Positions 25,001-35,979 of a DNA stretch of 64,000 bases are shown here, one piece after another. Source of the DNA: Amphibalanus amphitrite (Eukaryota > Arthropoda > Thecostraca > Balanomorpha > Balanidae); the NCBI RefSeq assembly GCF_019059575.1, contig NW_024881523.1:186001-250000 (forward strand). Direction: 5' to 3'. Within the stretch, counting starts at the first letter, position 1, and each line of letters begins with the position of its first letter. The notes under the pieces were generated by a model. That model worked only from the letters and a program-made list of their open reading frames with translations. It had not been told where the DNA came from and searched no databases. The position numbers were made by a program, and so were the translations under genes.

Positions 25001-28000
25001 ATCATCGTAAGGGCCCTCAGAGGCCGTCATAGGGGCCCTCAGAGGCCAGCGTGGCCCCTGGAGTCTCCTTGGGGCCCTGGAGTCTCTGTGGGACCCTCAG
25101 CGGTCGTCATAAGGGCCCTTAGTGGCCGTTGTAGGGCCCCAAGGGACAGGTCGTCGTGGGAGCCCTCAGAGATCGTCATAAAATGGCCCTCTGAGGCCGT
25201 CGTGGGGGCCCTCAGATGCCGCATGGAGCACCAAACGCGGCTTGGAGTTGGGACACTTCTAGCCGGTGTGGGGTCCCAAAGACTAGCATGGGGCACTCCT
25301 GGCCATAATTGGACATCCCGGATATCAGTGTTCGTTTCCCGATCACTGGTTTTCAGGAGAAAATGTATTGGATGGTGCGACGGGCCCCTTGTACGGATTT
25401 TGGGGGTGCAAAAAGATATGTTTGCACCCCCATGTTTTTCGATGGGGGTGCAGCTGCACCCCCCGCACCCCCTATTCCGCCGCCACTGAAATTTAGGCAA
25501 CCTTACACGTTTGGTGGCTGACCGTTTACCACGCTATACGCTGAGTTATCAGAGACAGGGCCTGGACGGGTGGTCACAAAGCGGGTGTAACCCGGTGCCG
25601 GAAGTGACGTCTCATGGAACCCGGGCAAGTTTACTGTGGTGGAAAGTGACACTCCGGCGGCGAGCTCACAGAACCGGCACGGTGCAGTGGTCGGAAATGG
25701 TGTAATTAATTAGTGGGCATGGGCGACAGCGGGCGCCGGGCCACGCACGCAACCCGAGCTGGAAGTGATATCAGAGTTTATTGGGTTAGGGTACTATGTT
25801 TATAAGTAACGTTACAATATGTAGGCCAGTGAAGGAAATAGTTCAAATTTTGGGCAGTGCCTCGACTGAGACAGGCATTTGGAAGAGCTCATCTCCTCCC
25901 TAAGATCAATAAGGGTTGGGAAATGTTTCGCGATTTACTTAACCCGCGTGGGGCTGGGGGGGGTAAATTTACCCCCCCCCCCTCGCGAATTTTTGCGATA
26001 TCTCAAAAACGGCGGCGCGCAGCGCCGCCAAACTTTCAGTACCTTTTCTGACATCAATTTGACACGTTCCCTGAAAATTTGAGCAAAATCCGTCGGAAAA
26101 TTTTTGAGAAATCAACGTTTTAGTGACGTCATGTTCGCCATTTTCGCCTCAAAAACGGCAAAAGTTCAAACGCCGCTAACATCTTCATTTTTAACCCGCG
26201 CCGTGCTGGTGGCCTGAACTTTCCGCCGAGTGCTGGGGGGGGGGGGGGCGTTTTCACGCCCCCCCCCGTCTAACTCGGCTCCTGGGCCACGTAGCGACAC
26301 GCGGTAAGCGGCAATCGAAAGAGCGTCAAAAATAAGGACGAAAACACTTCGGTCATTTTTTGGGTCAGGTCAAAGGTCAGGTCACCAGAGGTCACCAAAG
26401 GTAAAATGTTGACTATTTCAACATTTTGGAAACTGCCAACGGCTATCTCGGGAACCGATAGAGCTACAGCGCCGCGGAAAAGCGCATTCGATAGCCCTTT
26501 TACAGACCTTTCTGAGTAATGTTCTCAGATTTGACCTCAGGTCAACGGTTTAGCCTCCAGAGGGCAAAAACTCCAAAAATAGCCGTTTTTACGAAAAACG
26601 TTTTTTCGTCAATAACTTTTGACTCATAAGCGCCATGACATTACTTTTGCCAGCATCGTGTTCCTCTCGTCGAGACGCGTCGAATGAACTATTCGTTGAC
26701 CTTGAAAGGTCATTTTGAAAATTTGACCTCAGGTCAAGGTCATGACCTGACCGAAAAGGGTCATGTTGCATATCAGTCGATCCGTATCGTCGAGCTGAAC
26801 ACATCTGACGTGTTTTCACCGCTCTAGCACGTCTCTATCAAAAGTTATAGCCAAAAAACTGCTGGCGACCGTTCATGACCTGAGATGACCTCAGGGGCAC
26901 ACAGAGGGGTCACAGGTGCATTTTTCCTATTCAGTGTGTCATGTTTACCTATGAACCGATGTTTGAGAGCGTTTTGAATGATATTCGTCCAAAAGAGGCG
27001 CATTTCAATTTTCTCCCATTGACTTATAATGGAGAGGTCGCAAAATTGACCTGACCTTAGGTCACAGATATCAAAAATCCGAGATAAACATTTTATACAT
27101 ACTGTTACTCATATCAATCGCTGAAAGTTTCAAAGTGATCGTTCAGTCGGTGTAGCTATAGCGAGCCTTTGAACTTTTTCTGAGGTAAGGTCACTTGACG
27201 TGACCTGGTGACCGGACCTTGAACGGCCTAGGTCTGAAATTTTCACAACATGTGCGGAAATGATGTAGGAACACGTGTACCAAAAACGGCGGCGCTGCGC
27301 GCTGCCGTTTTTGAGATATTCGCGAAAAACCTGAGGGGGGGGGGGCGTAAAAACGCCCCCCCCAGCACGGCGCGGGTTAAAGGAATCAAGACGTAACAAA
27401 AAAGGTTATACGTAATTTTACTTTGTCTATCAAATGGCTATCTCGGTTTTTTGAAAATTTTGGATTTTGGCCTAAATTTTTTCAAAAAACTGATTTTTTT
27501 GGGAAAATCATTATAAAATCCAAAATTTTGAGTCTATCGAAAAAACCGGAATAAATGTCAGAGAAGTGGTCTATGTGCACCTACATACCAAATTTTAGAA
27601 GAATCGGTTCAAAAATGTGGGAGTTATTCAAAATTTTATGACGTCACGACACACAAAATTTTTGAAAAATGACTTTTTTGGAAGTTCTAGACCTCGCACG
27701 GAAACAAAAATAGCACCATTCGATTTGCCGTGAAAAACTGCATCAGATAGACACCTTTTTAGGCCTTAACAACCAACTTCAAAATTTGACCTCACTTGAC
27801 CTGACCTTGACCTGACCTCGACCTGAAATTCATCCAGAGGTGGTCCATATCACTTATTGAGTGTGCCTATTGAATTCTATGAGTAAAATGACCCATAAAA
27901 CATGTGTCGCACATGCCCTTTTCTATATTTTGTTTTTTGGTGACCTGACCTGACCTGACCTGACCTTGACCTTGACTTCTGAATGATATTGTATGCAACG

Positions 28001-31000
28001 AATATTGTCTTGGTAGCCTAAGAACACGTTTTGGGCGATCAGTCTCAGTCCATGACTCCTTTCTTCGGCAACTACGGTGCAAGGCCGATACTGTAGAAAC
28101 TTGCAATTAGTACCCTTGACCTGACCTTGACCTTGACCTCAAACTTTAAATTAAGTACATGTTTTTAGTAGTTCGTGATGAGAGCTTTCGATTGGCGTTT
28201 GAATTTTCCAAATCGGACCATTAGTTCGGGAGATAACAGGGGGGGGGGGGGTAAAATTTACCCCCCCCCCCAGCCCCGCGCGTTCGGCTGGAGACCCCAG
28301 CCCCGCGCGGGTTAAGCTTCTGAACTTTTTACCGAAATCCGACCGTATTTGTGTGGGTGCAAGGGAAAGGTCAGGGGTCTGGATCCGGTAGACCATCGCT
28401 CTGATGACTATAAAGAGGGCTGCGAGCACCGCCTTTGTATGCGGAGCCTACGGTGAGGAGACACTCTCTGACTCCCGGACACAACTCACGGGTTCATGGC
28501 ATGCCCAGCGACGGACCGCCCAGAAAACAGGAACGACACCAAGGCAATGAGACAAACGACAAAGCACGCCGCGATACAGGATGTGCAGCATGACAACTGT
28601 GCAAATTTTCACAGAAACATCGATCGAATGCCATCATTAGCCGGAAGTCTGCCACATTGCCCTGACGCGGTAAATGATCGTCGAGGCTGTCGTCGCCAAT
28701 CACTTCCGTCGCGATGCAGGGCGTTCACGCCTGCCCGAGCCTCACCAATCACGGGGACAACGGACGCGTCATGCTGCTCTCGGGTAATGAGACCAATTAG
28801 CCGGCGCAAACAAACGAGGGGCAACGACCACGGTGAGCGGCAGCCAGTCTCAGCAGCAGCCACGGCATGTTACAGGGACAACCACAGCACTGACTTTGGT
28901 GACAAGTGACAGTCAAAGTCAGTCACAGCGAGTGGCAATCAGTCGCTCACAAAGAGTTGCAACGAAATTTGTGTGAACTGTGACTGAACAACGAGCGTGA
29001 ACAACAACGAGTTGCTCACAACGAGCGATAAAAAGTCAGTGTCGGAGCGACAATCAGTCTCAAACAATGAGTTGCAACAAAGCCAGTCACAGTGACAGTC
29101 ACAATCAGTCACTGGCAAAGGACAAGGTCAGTCACGATGACAGCAATCAGTCACGGTGTATGTAGGGAGGACAGATAGGAAGGACTCACGTCAGTGGAAA
29201 AAAAACTTGAAGCACAGTGGCACTGAGGGTCGTTCGCGGTAAACGTGGACCAGTCAGCTATTGTGGAGCCAGTGTGCCATTTTTACACCCACTTTGACCT
29301 TATGGTTTTTTTGTGCCAGGAAAACCATCCATCTCGTTTATTTGGGTTAGTACGAAGAACAAAGCCCTTTTTATCTGCCCAAATCACATTCTCTTTGAGA
29401 CCAGCAAACTTTTTTTTAGAAGACGCTGTGTGAGCTTGCGGCTGTCGGTCTAGCTAAAGACCCGCGCACATTGAAATATTAGGCGAGGAGGACTTCCGAA
29501 CTTCCTTTCAAGCAACATATTTCGCGTGATATGCGTCAAACGAATTTTGTCAATTTTTGTAATATTCATATCAATAGTTTCGTTGAGGATCATTTGTTGT
29601 TTTAAGCTAAATCGACTTCATCACTATAGACGAACTACCTCGGTCAACTTTGCCAGTGGCGTAATATCTCTGCTTATTGTGCATTTAAATTTGCTCTACA
29701 TTTGAATACTTATAAGCATTCATTTTCGGGTTGCTAACATTCATTTTCTAACTTGTGCTCACCCTCTCTCACCATAACTTCGGTGCACGCTGATTTTTAG
29801 AATATGCCCGTAGTCTGCATAAACTAATGCATGCAGCAGCTCGGTAACCACGCAGACGGTGTCAGCACTCAGCATTAGTTAGAGCCTGCAGCGCTGACGA
29901 GTAGCTAGTGCGCATCCAACCGCCCCCCGTCCCTCCTCCCTCAGTGTATAAAGTCTGACGTGCTCGGCAGATGACATCACCAGAGCGTGGTCCCCGCTGG
30001 ACCTGCAGCCCGAGCGACAGCTGAAAAACTCATACACATCGGCAGCGGCCGTGACCGATGAAGTAAGGGTCTGGGTGTCTCAGAGGACAGCTGCGCAACG
30101 CGGTTTATAGGGCCGGGAGTGGTTTTTGTCTCATATAACTCGGACCTTGACGTCTCTGTAGACAGGGTTAGCGCTATTTCTTTGCCGTACAACATGCCAA
30201 TTGTCCTACAAACGCAAAACAAACAAACCAGAGTGAGTAGGAACTAAACACATCAGAGTTCCTGGCACGTCATCTCACTGGCGCTGTCGCCCACCCCGCC
30301 AAGGTATGTCACTGCCTCCGCGACCAGCGCATTTACTGCAGTGTGGGTCGGCGGTGGCCGCGGCGGGAGGCATGTTTCGCCGTCTGCGGGCCGTCAGGAC
30401 GGGGCCAACGTTTGGTTTGGCGCCGACGTTTGGCAGACGCTCGGTCGGCAAACGGCGTCTCTAGTGACCGGTCGACCTCTAGCATTCTTCAGTCTCCGGG
30501 GGCCACGCCGACCACCAGCGGAACTCTGTGTGATCGACCGATCTCCAGCAGACCTCCGCTGTCTTATCTCTGACCACCAGTGACCGGTAGATCTGCTCCT
30601 CAGACTCAGTGACAAACCCGACCTTTATTACTCCCTTTACCAGTCCCAATTTCCATTGACTGACCCACCATTAGCAATTTTACACAATCTCTAATAAACG
30701 GCGGATCTCTAATAAAACTTATCTTTCATCACCACACCAGCCACAGGGAACTCCGATATCCAGTCTCGGTGATCGGCATGTGCTAATGCAATTGGATGCA
30801 AGGATGAATATGACTGATGCATGCGAATGTATGGAAGCGTGAGATAAGCGTACAATGCGTCATTCTCGCATGTTTTCGTCCGTAATATCACCGGCACCAA
30901 GCTTCTTTCCCTCCACCATTTACCGAGAGGAATGAAAAATATGCCGACAATGTGGCTCTCAACGTAATACCATTCCCTGCTTGACTTAAAACGACGCAAC

Positions 31001-33624
31001 ATTACCAGGAAATGCTCGCCGTGTGAGATTTCATGCGTCTAACTCTGACCTATAAATAGCCCCGGGGCGGCCGTTTTGCAGAGTGTCATAAATCCCTTCT
31101 GTTCGGGCGATATTGGAGCGGCCGTAAGCCATCGTATCCACCTGTTGGTTTCACTACCGGACGGCGGCAGGCTACGGCCCTTGGTGTGCTGAGAGAACAG
31201 CCGCCCGGCCCATCTATTACCGACCCGAGGGGCCGGGCACGGGCCGACGAGCGGGCGCGACCGGCGCCTATCGCGGTGCGCAGGCGGGCCGCCGGGCCGA
31301 CCGACTGTGGTGTCACGCCGGATGCGCCGTACTGAGTCAATTGAAGTGGCCGCGGCCGCCGGCACCCTGGGTGGCGCTCCCCGGCCGGCCGGCCACACTG
31401 GCGGGCGCCGGAGAGCCGGCTGGGGCGGGCCAACGAGGCCGACAGGCGCCCAACGCGTGGAACGCAGCTCAGTAGTTGTATGATGACGACACCGCTCAAC
31501 AGTCAAACGATAGGGACATGCAGCTCAGCACAGTCGCACAATAGCGACACAGCTCGGCACAGTTGTAACAAGACACAGCTCACAAGACACAAGACACAGC
31601 TCACAAGGCACAAGACACAGTTCAACAGACAAACGTTGGAGACACAGCTCAGCATAATCACACGGACTACTATAGCGGCACAAGTCCTACTGAGACGGCA
31701 CAGCGAAGAACACCGGCCATGACCTCTATCCCATCTTCCCTCTTTTCCTGACCCAATCAGCCCACTCACCTGACCAGATCCATCAGCGTGTCGGCAGTGG
31801 TAGTGTTTCGGCCAAACTCGCCTTTCTCGATGCCCTCATCAGTGCCCTGACCCGGATGGATAGCCACCACCAGAATGATGCCCAGGATGACGGCCATCAC
31901 CGTGGTCAGCATGTAGTAGGCCACGGCGCGGGCGCCGATCTTGCCCGACAGGCTGAGGTCGAGGTTTCCGACGGCCGAGATCAGACTGGACACAATCAGC
32001 GGGATGATGAGCGCCTTCAGCATGCGCAGGAACAGGTCGCCCACGAAGGAGACGTACATGGCGTCCCGCTCGGACCATGGCTCGTCGCTGGAGGTGCGCA
32101 GGATCAGACCGAGCACGATGCCGGAGAACACGCCGAGAAGAGTGAGCAGCGTGAGCGCGTTCGTCTTCAGACAGCTCTTGGCTTGATTCCAGCGGGGGGC
32201 CGGCATGGTGGCGGCCGGCGGCGACTGCGGAGAGCACGGGATGGGTCACACATAGGTCATTCAGGGTCGCATAATAAGGGACCAAAGTAAAAACGTCCGT
32301 TTAACATACTGACGTCTGCAGGATAAAAATACCGCTTTTCTGTAGCTCCGTTTGAGCCAATATTATTTGGTATCGTCCCCGTGCCCGTATTCTGCCCTGG
32401 TGTGTCTGTGTCTTTATTCTCTGTGTTGGTGAGACTGTGGTCGTCACACACATGGTTGCCCTCCCTGCCGGTGCCGACGGGCCGGGGTGCCGGTTCCGCT
32501 GCCGCCTGCCTTTGTCGGAGACCGGACGCGGCCCTGAGGAGAGCGCGGGGCGCCGGCGGCTGCCTCCGGCACAGGAGATCCGCCATCGACAGAGAGCTAA
32601 GCGGCGCTCATCTAGCGACTACCGCAAAATATATATGAGGGAGAAGCAGTCTGTTCTTTCGCCTAAAGCTCAGCATCGCCCTAAATGCACACAACGCCGG
32701 CCAGAAGTGCAAATGCCAATGACCCGAAATGCACCCATCTCCTTCAATATGTAACCAACACTGCCGTGCAAAAGTAAAAACGATTACGTTGGGTCAGGGG
32801 TCATTACGTCACCAGGCCACAGGTCACCCGAATGTAATCGTTTTTGCCTTTGTAAGTACGGCAGAACAGTCAAGAAGTATTAGCCGTTTTCACGACGGTC
32901 TATCCGGCGAGTGTACCTAATTTGACCAAATCTGCACCTAATCTCTTTTACAGCAAATATATTTATTTAATGAATTTATTTCAGCGTTTTAATCGACGAT
33001 ACTCTCTGATAATATGACAAAGCAGGCATTTATGCAATTAGTGCAACCCCAAATGATAGCTACTAAGAGACACACTGAACCTAATTTGACCAAATTTGCA
33101 CCCAATCTGCACCAAATGTGCACCAAATGTGTACCAGATGGCCGTCGTGAAAACGGCTAATAATATCCCAAAACCAAAGCCCATCCCATCCAAACTGCAC
33201 TCAGCACCCGCCAGAAATGCACACACCACTGCTATGCACCGCACGGGCAGCGCCCACACTCCAACCCTGGCTCTCGGGGTCGAGCTCATTCACTCAGCAC
33301 CGACCCGAACTGCACCCAGCACAGGCCCGAACTGCACCCAGCACTGATCCGAACTGCACCCACCACTGTCACAAATTCTGCCCAGCACCGACCCGATCTG
33401 CACCGTACCGATTCCAGTTGCACTATCACCAACCCGAACTCCACTCAACACCGAATCAAACTGCACCATTCACCGACCCCACCTGAACCCGCCCACCTTC
33501 GGTGCACTACCTGTGGCGGCGACACGGCGTTGTAGGCCGGCGGCCGCGCACCCGCCGCCCCCTTCAGTTGGCGCCGCTCGTCCTCCGCTGCACTCAGCCA
33601 CCCGGCCGCCGAGCCGTCGCCCAT
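13064..33624 (-). CDS. Eaat: Excitatory amino acid (glutamate/aspartate) transporter, SLC1 family
   Basis: Na+-coupled glutamate uptake carrier of the plasma membrane. Nine exons: 33624-33511, 32224-31770, 23065-23023, 20902-20827, 20608-20422, 19795-19562, 19274-19080, 13675-13541 and 13226-13064. All introns are GT/AG, every phase agrees, and the total is 533 residues, normal for EAATs. Family landmarks are the serine-rich HP1 tip SSSS (368-371), NMDGT in TM7 (403-407), GIPQAG in HP2 (447-452), and D477, D481, R484 and N488 in TM8. The arginine is the one that binds the glutamate side chain, so an acidic amino acid is the likely substrate. NDS and NIT sequons lie in the large loop before HP1. 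The C-terminal TPL could bind a PDZ domain. Exon 1 is inferred from composition, a donor and matching phase. A second in-frame ATG with a strong Kozak context (GCCGCCACCATGC, ATG at 32206) would give 489 residues. Introns hold many transposons. Confidence 0.92.
13700..13880. repeat. Short tandem repeats in a transporter intron
   Basis: Three to four diverged copies of a roughly 40-bp unit containing GCAACAGATGA and GCTGTAACATTGG, in the intron upstream of exon 8. Confidence 0.5.
14784..14871. repeat. Dispersed 88-bp repeat, copy 1
   Basis: Begins GACCCGCGGCGGACGGCT and ends ACCCACGCAGG. It is about 85 percent identical by eye to 16357-16444 and in the same orientation. The middle ATGCAGGTGGTAGGCTGTG is identical in both. 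No known RNA family or transposon end was recognised. Confidence 0.6.
15867..16161. mobile_element. hAT-like short element with (GGAGTC)n arrays
   Basis: Inverted ends CAGGGCTGCGGAGTC and GACTCCGCAGCCCTG enclose two blocks of the hexamer GGAGTC/CGGAGT, separated by an internal copy of the terminus near 15998-16030. An 8-bp target duplication is not clean: GTCCAT occurs on both sides, but offset by 4 bp on the right. The ends resemble those of 47442-49230, which does have a perfect duplication. Confidence 0.6.
16357..16444. repeat. Dispersed 88-bp repeat, copy 2
   Basis: Partner of 14784-14871, in the same orientation and length. The two copies flank the (GGAGTC)n element at 15867-16161. Confidence 0.6.
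16445..18703. other. Transporter intron, no feature recognised
   Basis: Part of the large intron between transporter exons 7 and 8. The stretch 16840-17040 is GC-rich with open frames on both strands but no recognisable protein or consistent splice sites. The rest is AT-rich, with nothing supported. Confidence 0.4.
18704..18800. repeat. Three tandem copies of a 32-37 bp unit
   Basis: The unit GGCTTGATACTGTGCTGAGA followed by GCGGTATTGGAC occurs three times. Shorter relics containing TGCTGAGAG continue to about 18900. Intronic. Confidence 0.65.
19290..19470. repeat. Degenerate GGTCA-rich repeat in a transporter intron
   Basis: Irregular copies of AGGTCA, GGGTCA and CACAGGTCA about every 15-25 bp. 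It resembles the AGGTCA-rich interiors of the TTAA elements but has no identifiable ends. Confidence 0.4.
21971..22329. repeat. 359-bp near-perfect inverted repeat
   Basis: The two arms, about 165 bp each, are nearly identical in inverse orientation and meet around 22150 in a short region rich in TACATGTAG. One visible mismatch is AATATTAACACC against AATATTGACACC near the outer ends. The transcript of either strand would fold into a long hairpin. Short open frames mirrored in both arms are by-products of the symmetry. No target duplication was found, so the class of element is unclear. Confidence 0.8.
23203..25488. mobile_element. hAT-like non-autonomous element filled with a minisatellite (second copy type)
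   Basis: The ends are CAGTGGCGGCGGAA (from 23203) and TTCCGCCGCCACTG (to 25488), perfect inverted repeats. They are flanked by a perfect 8-bp direct repeat, AAATTTAG, at 23195-23202 and 25489-25496. Close to the ends lie GGGGGTGCA blocks. The 2286-bp interior is mostly 20-22 bp units with core GGCCCTCAGAGGCC. It carries no transposase and sits in the second-largest internal gap of the transporter gene, 138 bp upstream (in gene sense) of the 43-nt exon at 23023-23065. Confidence 0.82.
23500..25290. repeat. Minisatellite, inverse orientation of the 9.3-11 kb array
   Basis: Units of 20-22 bp such as GGGCCCTCAGAGGCCGTCGT. The core GGCCCTCAGAGGCC is the reverse complement of the core GGCCTCTGAGGGCC in the array at 9293-10970. 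A longer period of about 173 bp shows between CCCTCAGCGG at 24921 and 25094. Confidence 0.7.
25939..28315. mobile_element. piggyBac-like element, family B, split by a nested element
   Basis: TTAA at 25939-25942 and 28312-28315 bounds an element with ends CCCGCG and CGCGGG. It is interrupted at an internal TTAA by the family A element 26195-27376. Without the insert it matches the uninterrupted copy at 58329-59508 almost base for base. The right end carries CAGCCCCGCGCG twice, 27 bp apart; the left end carries it once. The body is rich in TGACCTTGACC motifs and has no transposase. Confidence 0.85.
26195..27376. mobile_element. piggyBac-like element, family A, nested copy
   Basis: This 1182-bp element starts CCCGCGCCGTGCTGG, ends in the matching inverted repeat, and is flanked by TTAA at 26191-26194 and 27377-27380. 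The flanking CATCTTCATTT and AGGAATCAAG are joined by a single TTAA in the copy at 58565-58590, which shows the pre-insertion site. The left end carries GTGCTGG at 26203 and 26230, 27 bp apart. The interior matches 2458-3643. Confidence 0.88.
28900..29160. repeat. GTCA/GTTGC-rich degenerate repeat in a transporter intron
   Basis: Irregular copies of CAGTCACAGTGACA, CAATCAGTC and ACGAGTTGC. Intronic simple-type repeat with no ends identified. Confidence 0.45.
29161..31499. other. Transporter intron, nothing firmly recognised
   Basis: Within the intron between exons 2 and 3. A plus-strand TATAAAG sits at 29946-29952 after a pyrimidine-rich stretch, but no supported exon follows. GC-rich blocks at 30340-30590 and 31080-31460 have open frames on both strands without a recognisable protein. 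Confidence 0.35.
31500..31680. repeat. CACAGCTCA / CAAGACA microsatellite-like repeat
   Basis: Tandem and interspersed copies of AAGACACAGCTCAC and AGACACAG. Intronic, close to the 3' side of transporter exon 2. Confidence 0.55.
32877..33160. repeat. Short inverted repeat around a gene-poor intron segment
   Basis: TATTAGCCGTTTTCACGACGG near 32878 recurs as its reverse complement near 33142-33162. Each side also carries CTAATTTGACCAAAT and GCACC units. The arms are about 22 bp and roughly 240 bp apart, inside transporter intron 1. Confidence 0.5.
33170..33480. repeat. CAGCACCGACCCGAACTGCACC repeat
   Basis: About ten diverged units of roughly 20-22 bp, built on ACCCGAACTGCACC, in transporter intron 1 immediately downstream (in gene sense) of exon 1. 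Confidence 0.6.
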
Positions 33625-35979
33625 CAGCCGCTGTATCAGAGCAGCGCAGCCGCGCCGCCGACCAGAGCCGCAAATCAGCCGCCAGGAAATGAAACGCGTC
33701 CGTAACGAGCCCCCGCTCAGGTTAGAAGCCGTCTCATTTGTTATAAAGCGATACATAAAGCATTTACTGTAGGTATATTAGAGATGATGCATAGGAATAT
33801 GAAACATCCGGTTCAGGGCATACGTTTGAAACGGCGCATGTAGTATGACATCGTCCTATCCACAGTTAAGTTGAGATATTTTATTTTTTTTTCGATAAAA
33901 ATGCGAGCATCGAGTGGGAATGTTACAACTTCATGATATTGCGATGAGTCTTTGACGAATCGAATGGTTTAACTAGGGCCTATGCCGTAAAACATACGTT
34001 TCAGGTACGTTGATGATATGAATGAAGCTGCTCCAAGTTCGCTGTTATGCATGCTGTTTCGATAATAAGGTTCCTGATCTTTAGAACTTGCTTCATGGTC
34101 GTCACCATCACAGTAAAAAGGTGACATTTATGGCGTATTTGCATGAAAAAGTCAACACGACCATCAACTTCAACGAATCTCAGAGATCTATGTAGATTGA
34201 CAAAAATGGTAAATAAGAATTATGGCTAGATATAGGCATCTAGGCCAAAACAGAGGAAGAAAAAGTGCCGCACTGTCGTCGTCTTTCATTAAACCATTTT
34301 GCAACGGATATCGTAAACTTTGCAAGGGTCCAAAAATTGACATGCAAATTGCTTACAAGACGTCGTGAATTTAACACACTTCAATTTTTAGGAAGCAAGT
34401 AGAATGTCATCTCAAATTTCTTAAATTTAAATGTTGTTCAGCATACAATGTGACTGTAAACTTGTAATACCTTTGAAAAGACGATTCCGAATAGAGTTTC
34501 CAATATTCTATCAACTCCATTAGGTATGACGGAATGAATGGAAAACTGCAAGAAAAAGCTAGCGAAACTAGCCTAAAGCGACTTACATAATAACAAATAC
34601 CAATCGATGACTAGTTGGGACGAGAATACGTCAAAACCACAGTCGTATAATAAAGTAATAAAAAAGTATTACAAACAAGGGCATAAAAGGTAAAAATCTG
34701 GCCACGGAAATTCAATTTGTGATGTCAAATTGGCATGTCCGGCAGACAGAGACATGTTTCACGTGAGTAGCTGCTTGTTTAGAGTGATATCAGTTTCCAG
34801 AGCCTTGATCAAAGGAAGTTTTTAGACCGCCTCGCTGCACGGGGTGCTGAGCGCTCACAGCCTCCAGAGAGCTGGAAGCGTGCCATTTCGCAGCGGAGCC
34901 CAGACGACTCCAGTCTCCAGGCAGCTGCCGTGCCTGTCATACGTCTGCCCTTGGATCCAGACTGGTCTGCCCAGCGTCTGCCCTTCGGTCCAGACTGCTC
35001 TGGCGCCGCGTCGGCTCGGGAGGCGCCGAGGCAGATATTCTCCAGCCAAGTGGCGACAGTAGTCAGCCGTTGCCCGATGCTAACCAGCTGCTAACTGGCG
35101 AAAACCCGCAGCTAACTAGCTGCTGACAGTCGGTAACCGAACCCACGGGTAGCCAGTCACTAACCCTCATGGTAACCAGCCGCCGGGTAACGACGACAGT
35201 AACCAGACGGCAGCCACCAGCTCACGGTAAACAACCACTGACTAGGTAACCGGCCGCCGCCTAGAGGTTGATGTGCGCCATGTGACAGTAACCGACGGTC
35301 CGACCCTCGGTAACCAGCCGCAGCGGGTAACCAACTGACGGTAACCAGCCCACGGCAACAGTCTGCCGGTAATCAGCCTCCGGTAACCAGACACACTCCC
35401 TCCGGCGACCCATAATGATACCCATAATGATAGATACACGCCGAATACGCTCGTCATAAAATATACTCATTGCTCTGCGACGGCATGGTGGTAGGGGTCA
35501 TAAATTTGTCCTTATAATAATAACGCTGCAAATGGGCTTTCCGAATGGGCTTTCTACACACGCCATTGGGACTGAGATAATGTCTGTATTAGACCGTTAA
35601 AACCCAGCTAATACGAAGAGTCGGTTTCTAAGTAGCTCACCGATTACAGATCAGTTTCGGCGAAGTCCTAAGTACCTCATCTGTGCCAAACGTCAAGAGA
35701 TTTAGGTTATTGCAGAGCAGCCGTCACGATTTAAACTGTGGCAATTGGCTACTTTTAGTTAAATTTTACGTTTAGCCTCGAAATTTAGGTGCTTCAAATA
35801 CTCCAATAGTTATGACGCATGTGCAGAATGTCATAAGGCTATTTGTTATTTTTTATTACAGTTTGAATACATATTCTCACATTTCAGATATTGAGGAATC
35901 GTGAGATTCTGTCAGATGTTTTGTATACTTTGCAAAAGCCGGGGCAAAAATCATTGTGCGCATCTATGGTGGGTCTTGT
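33625..35979. other. Upstream flank of the transporter gene
   Basis: Probable promoter side of the transporter. From 33770 to 34800 it is AT-rich with no supported gene. At 34820-35050 it is GC-rich without a recognised protein. At 35060-35400 a GGTAACCAG unit is repeated many times at irregular spacing. No TATA box could be assigned to the minus-strand start with confidence. Confidence 0.4.

Noticed and set aside
29656..29672. CAGTGGCGTAATATC as a hAT-like left end
   Set aside because: No matching right end or target duplication was found downstream.
29941..30010. Plus-strand TATAAAG with a possible start region, as a nested promoter
   Set aside because: Only a short peptide frame follows and no exon or splice signal supports a gene; it may be chance within the transporter intron.
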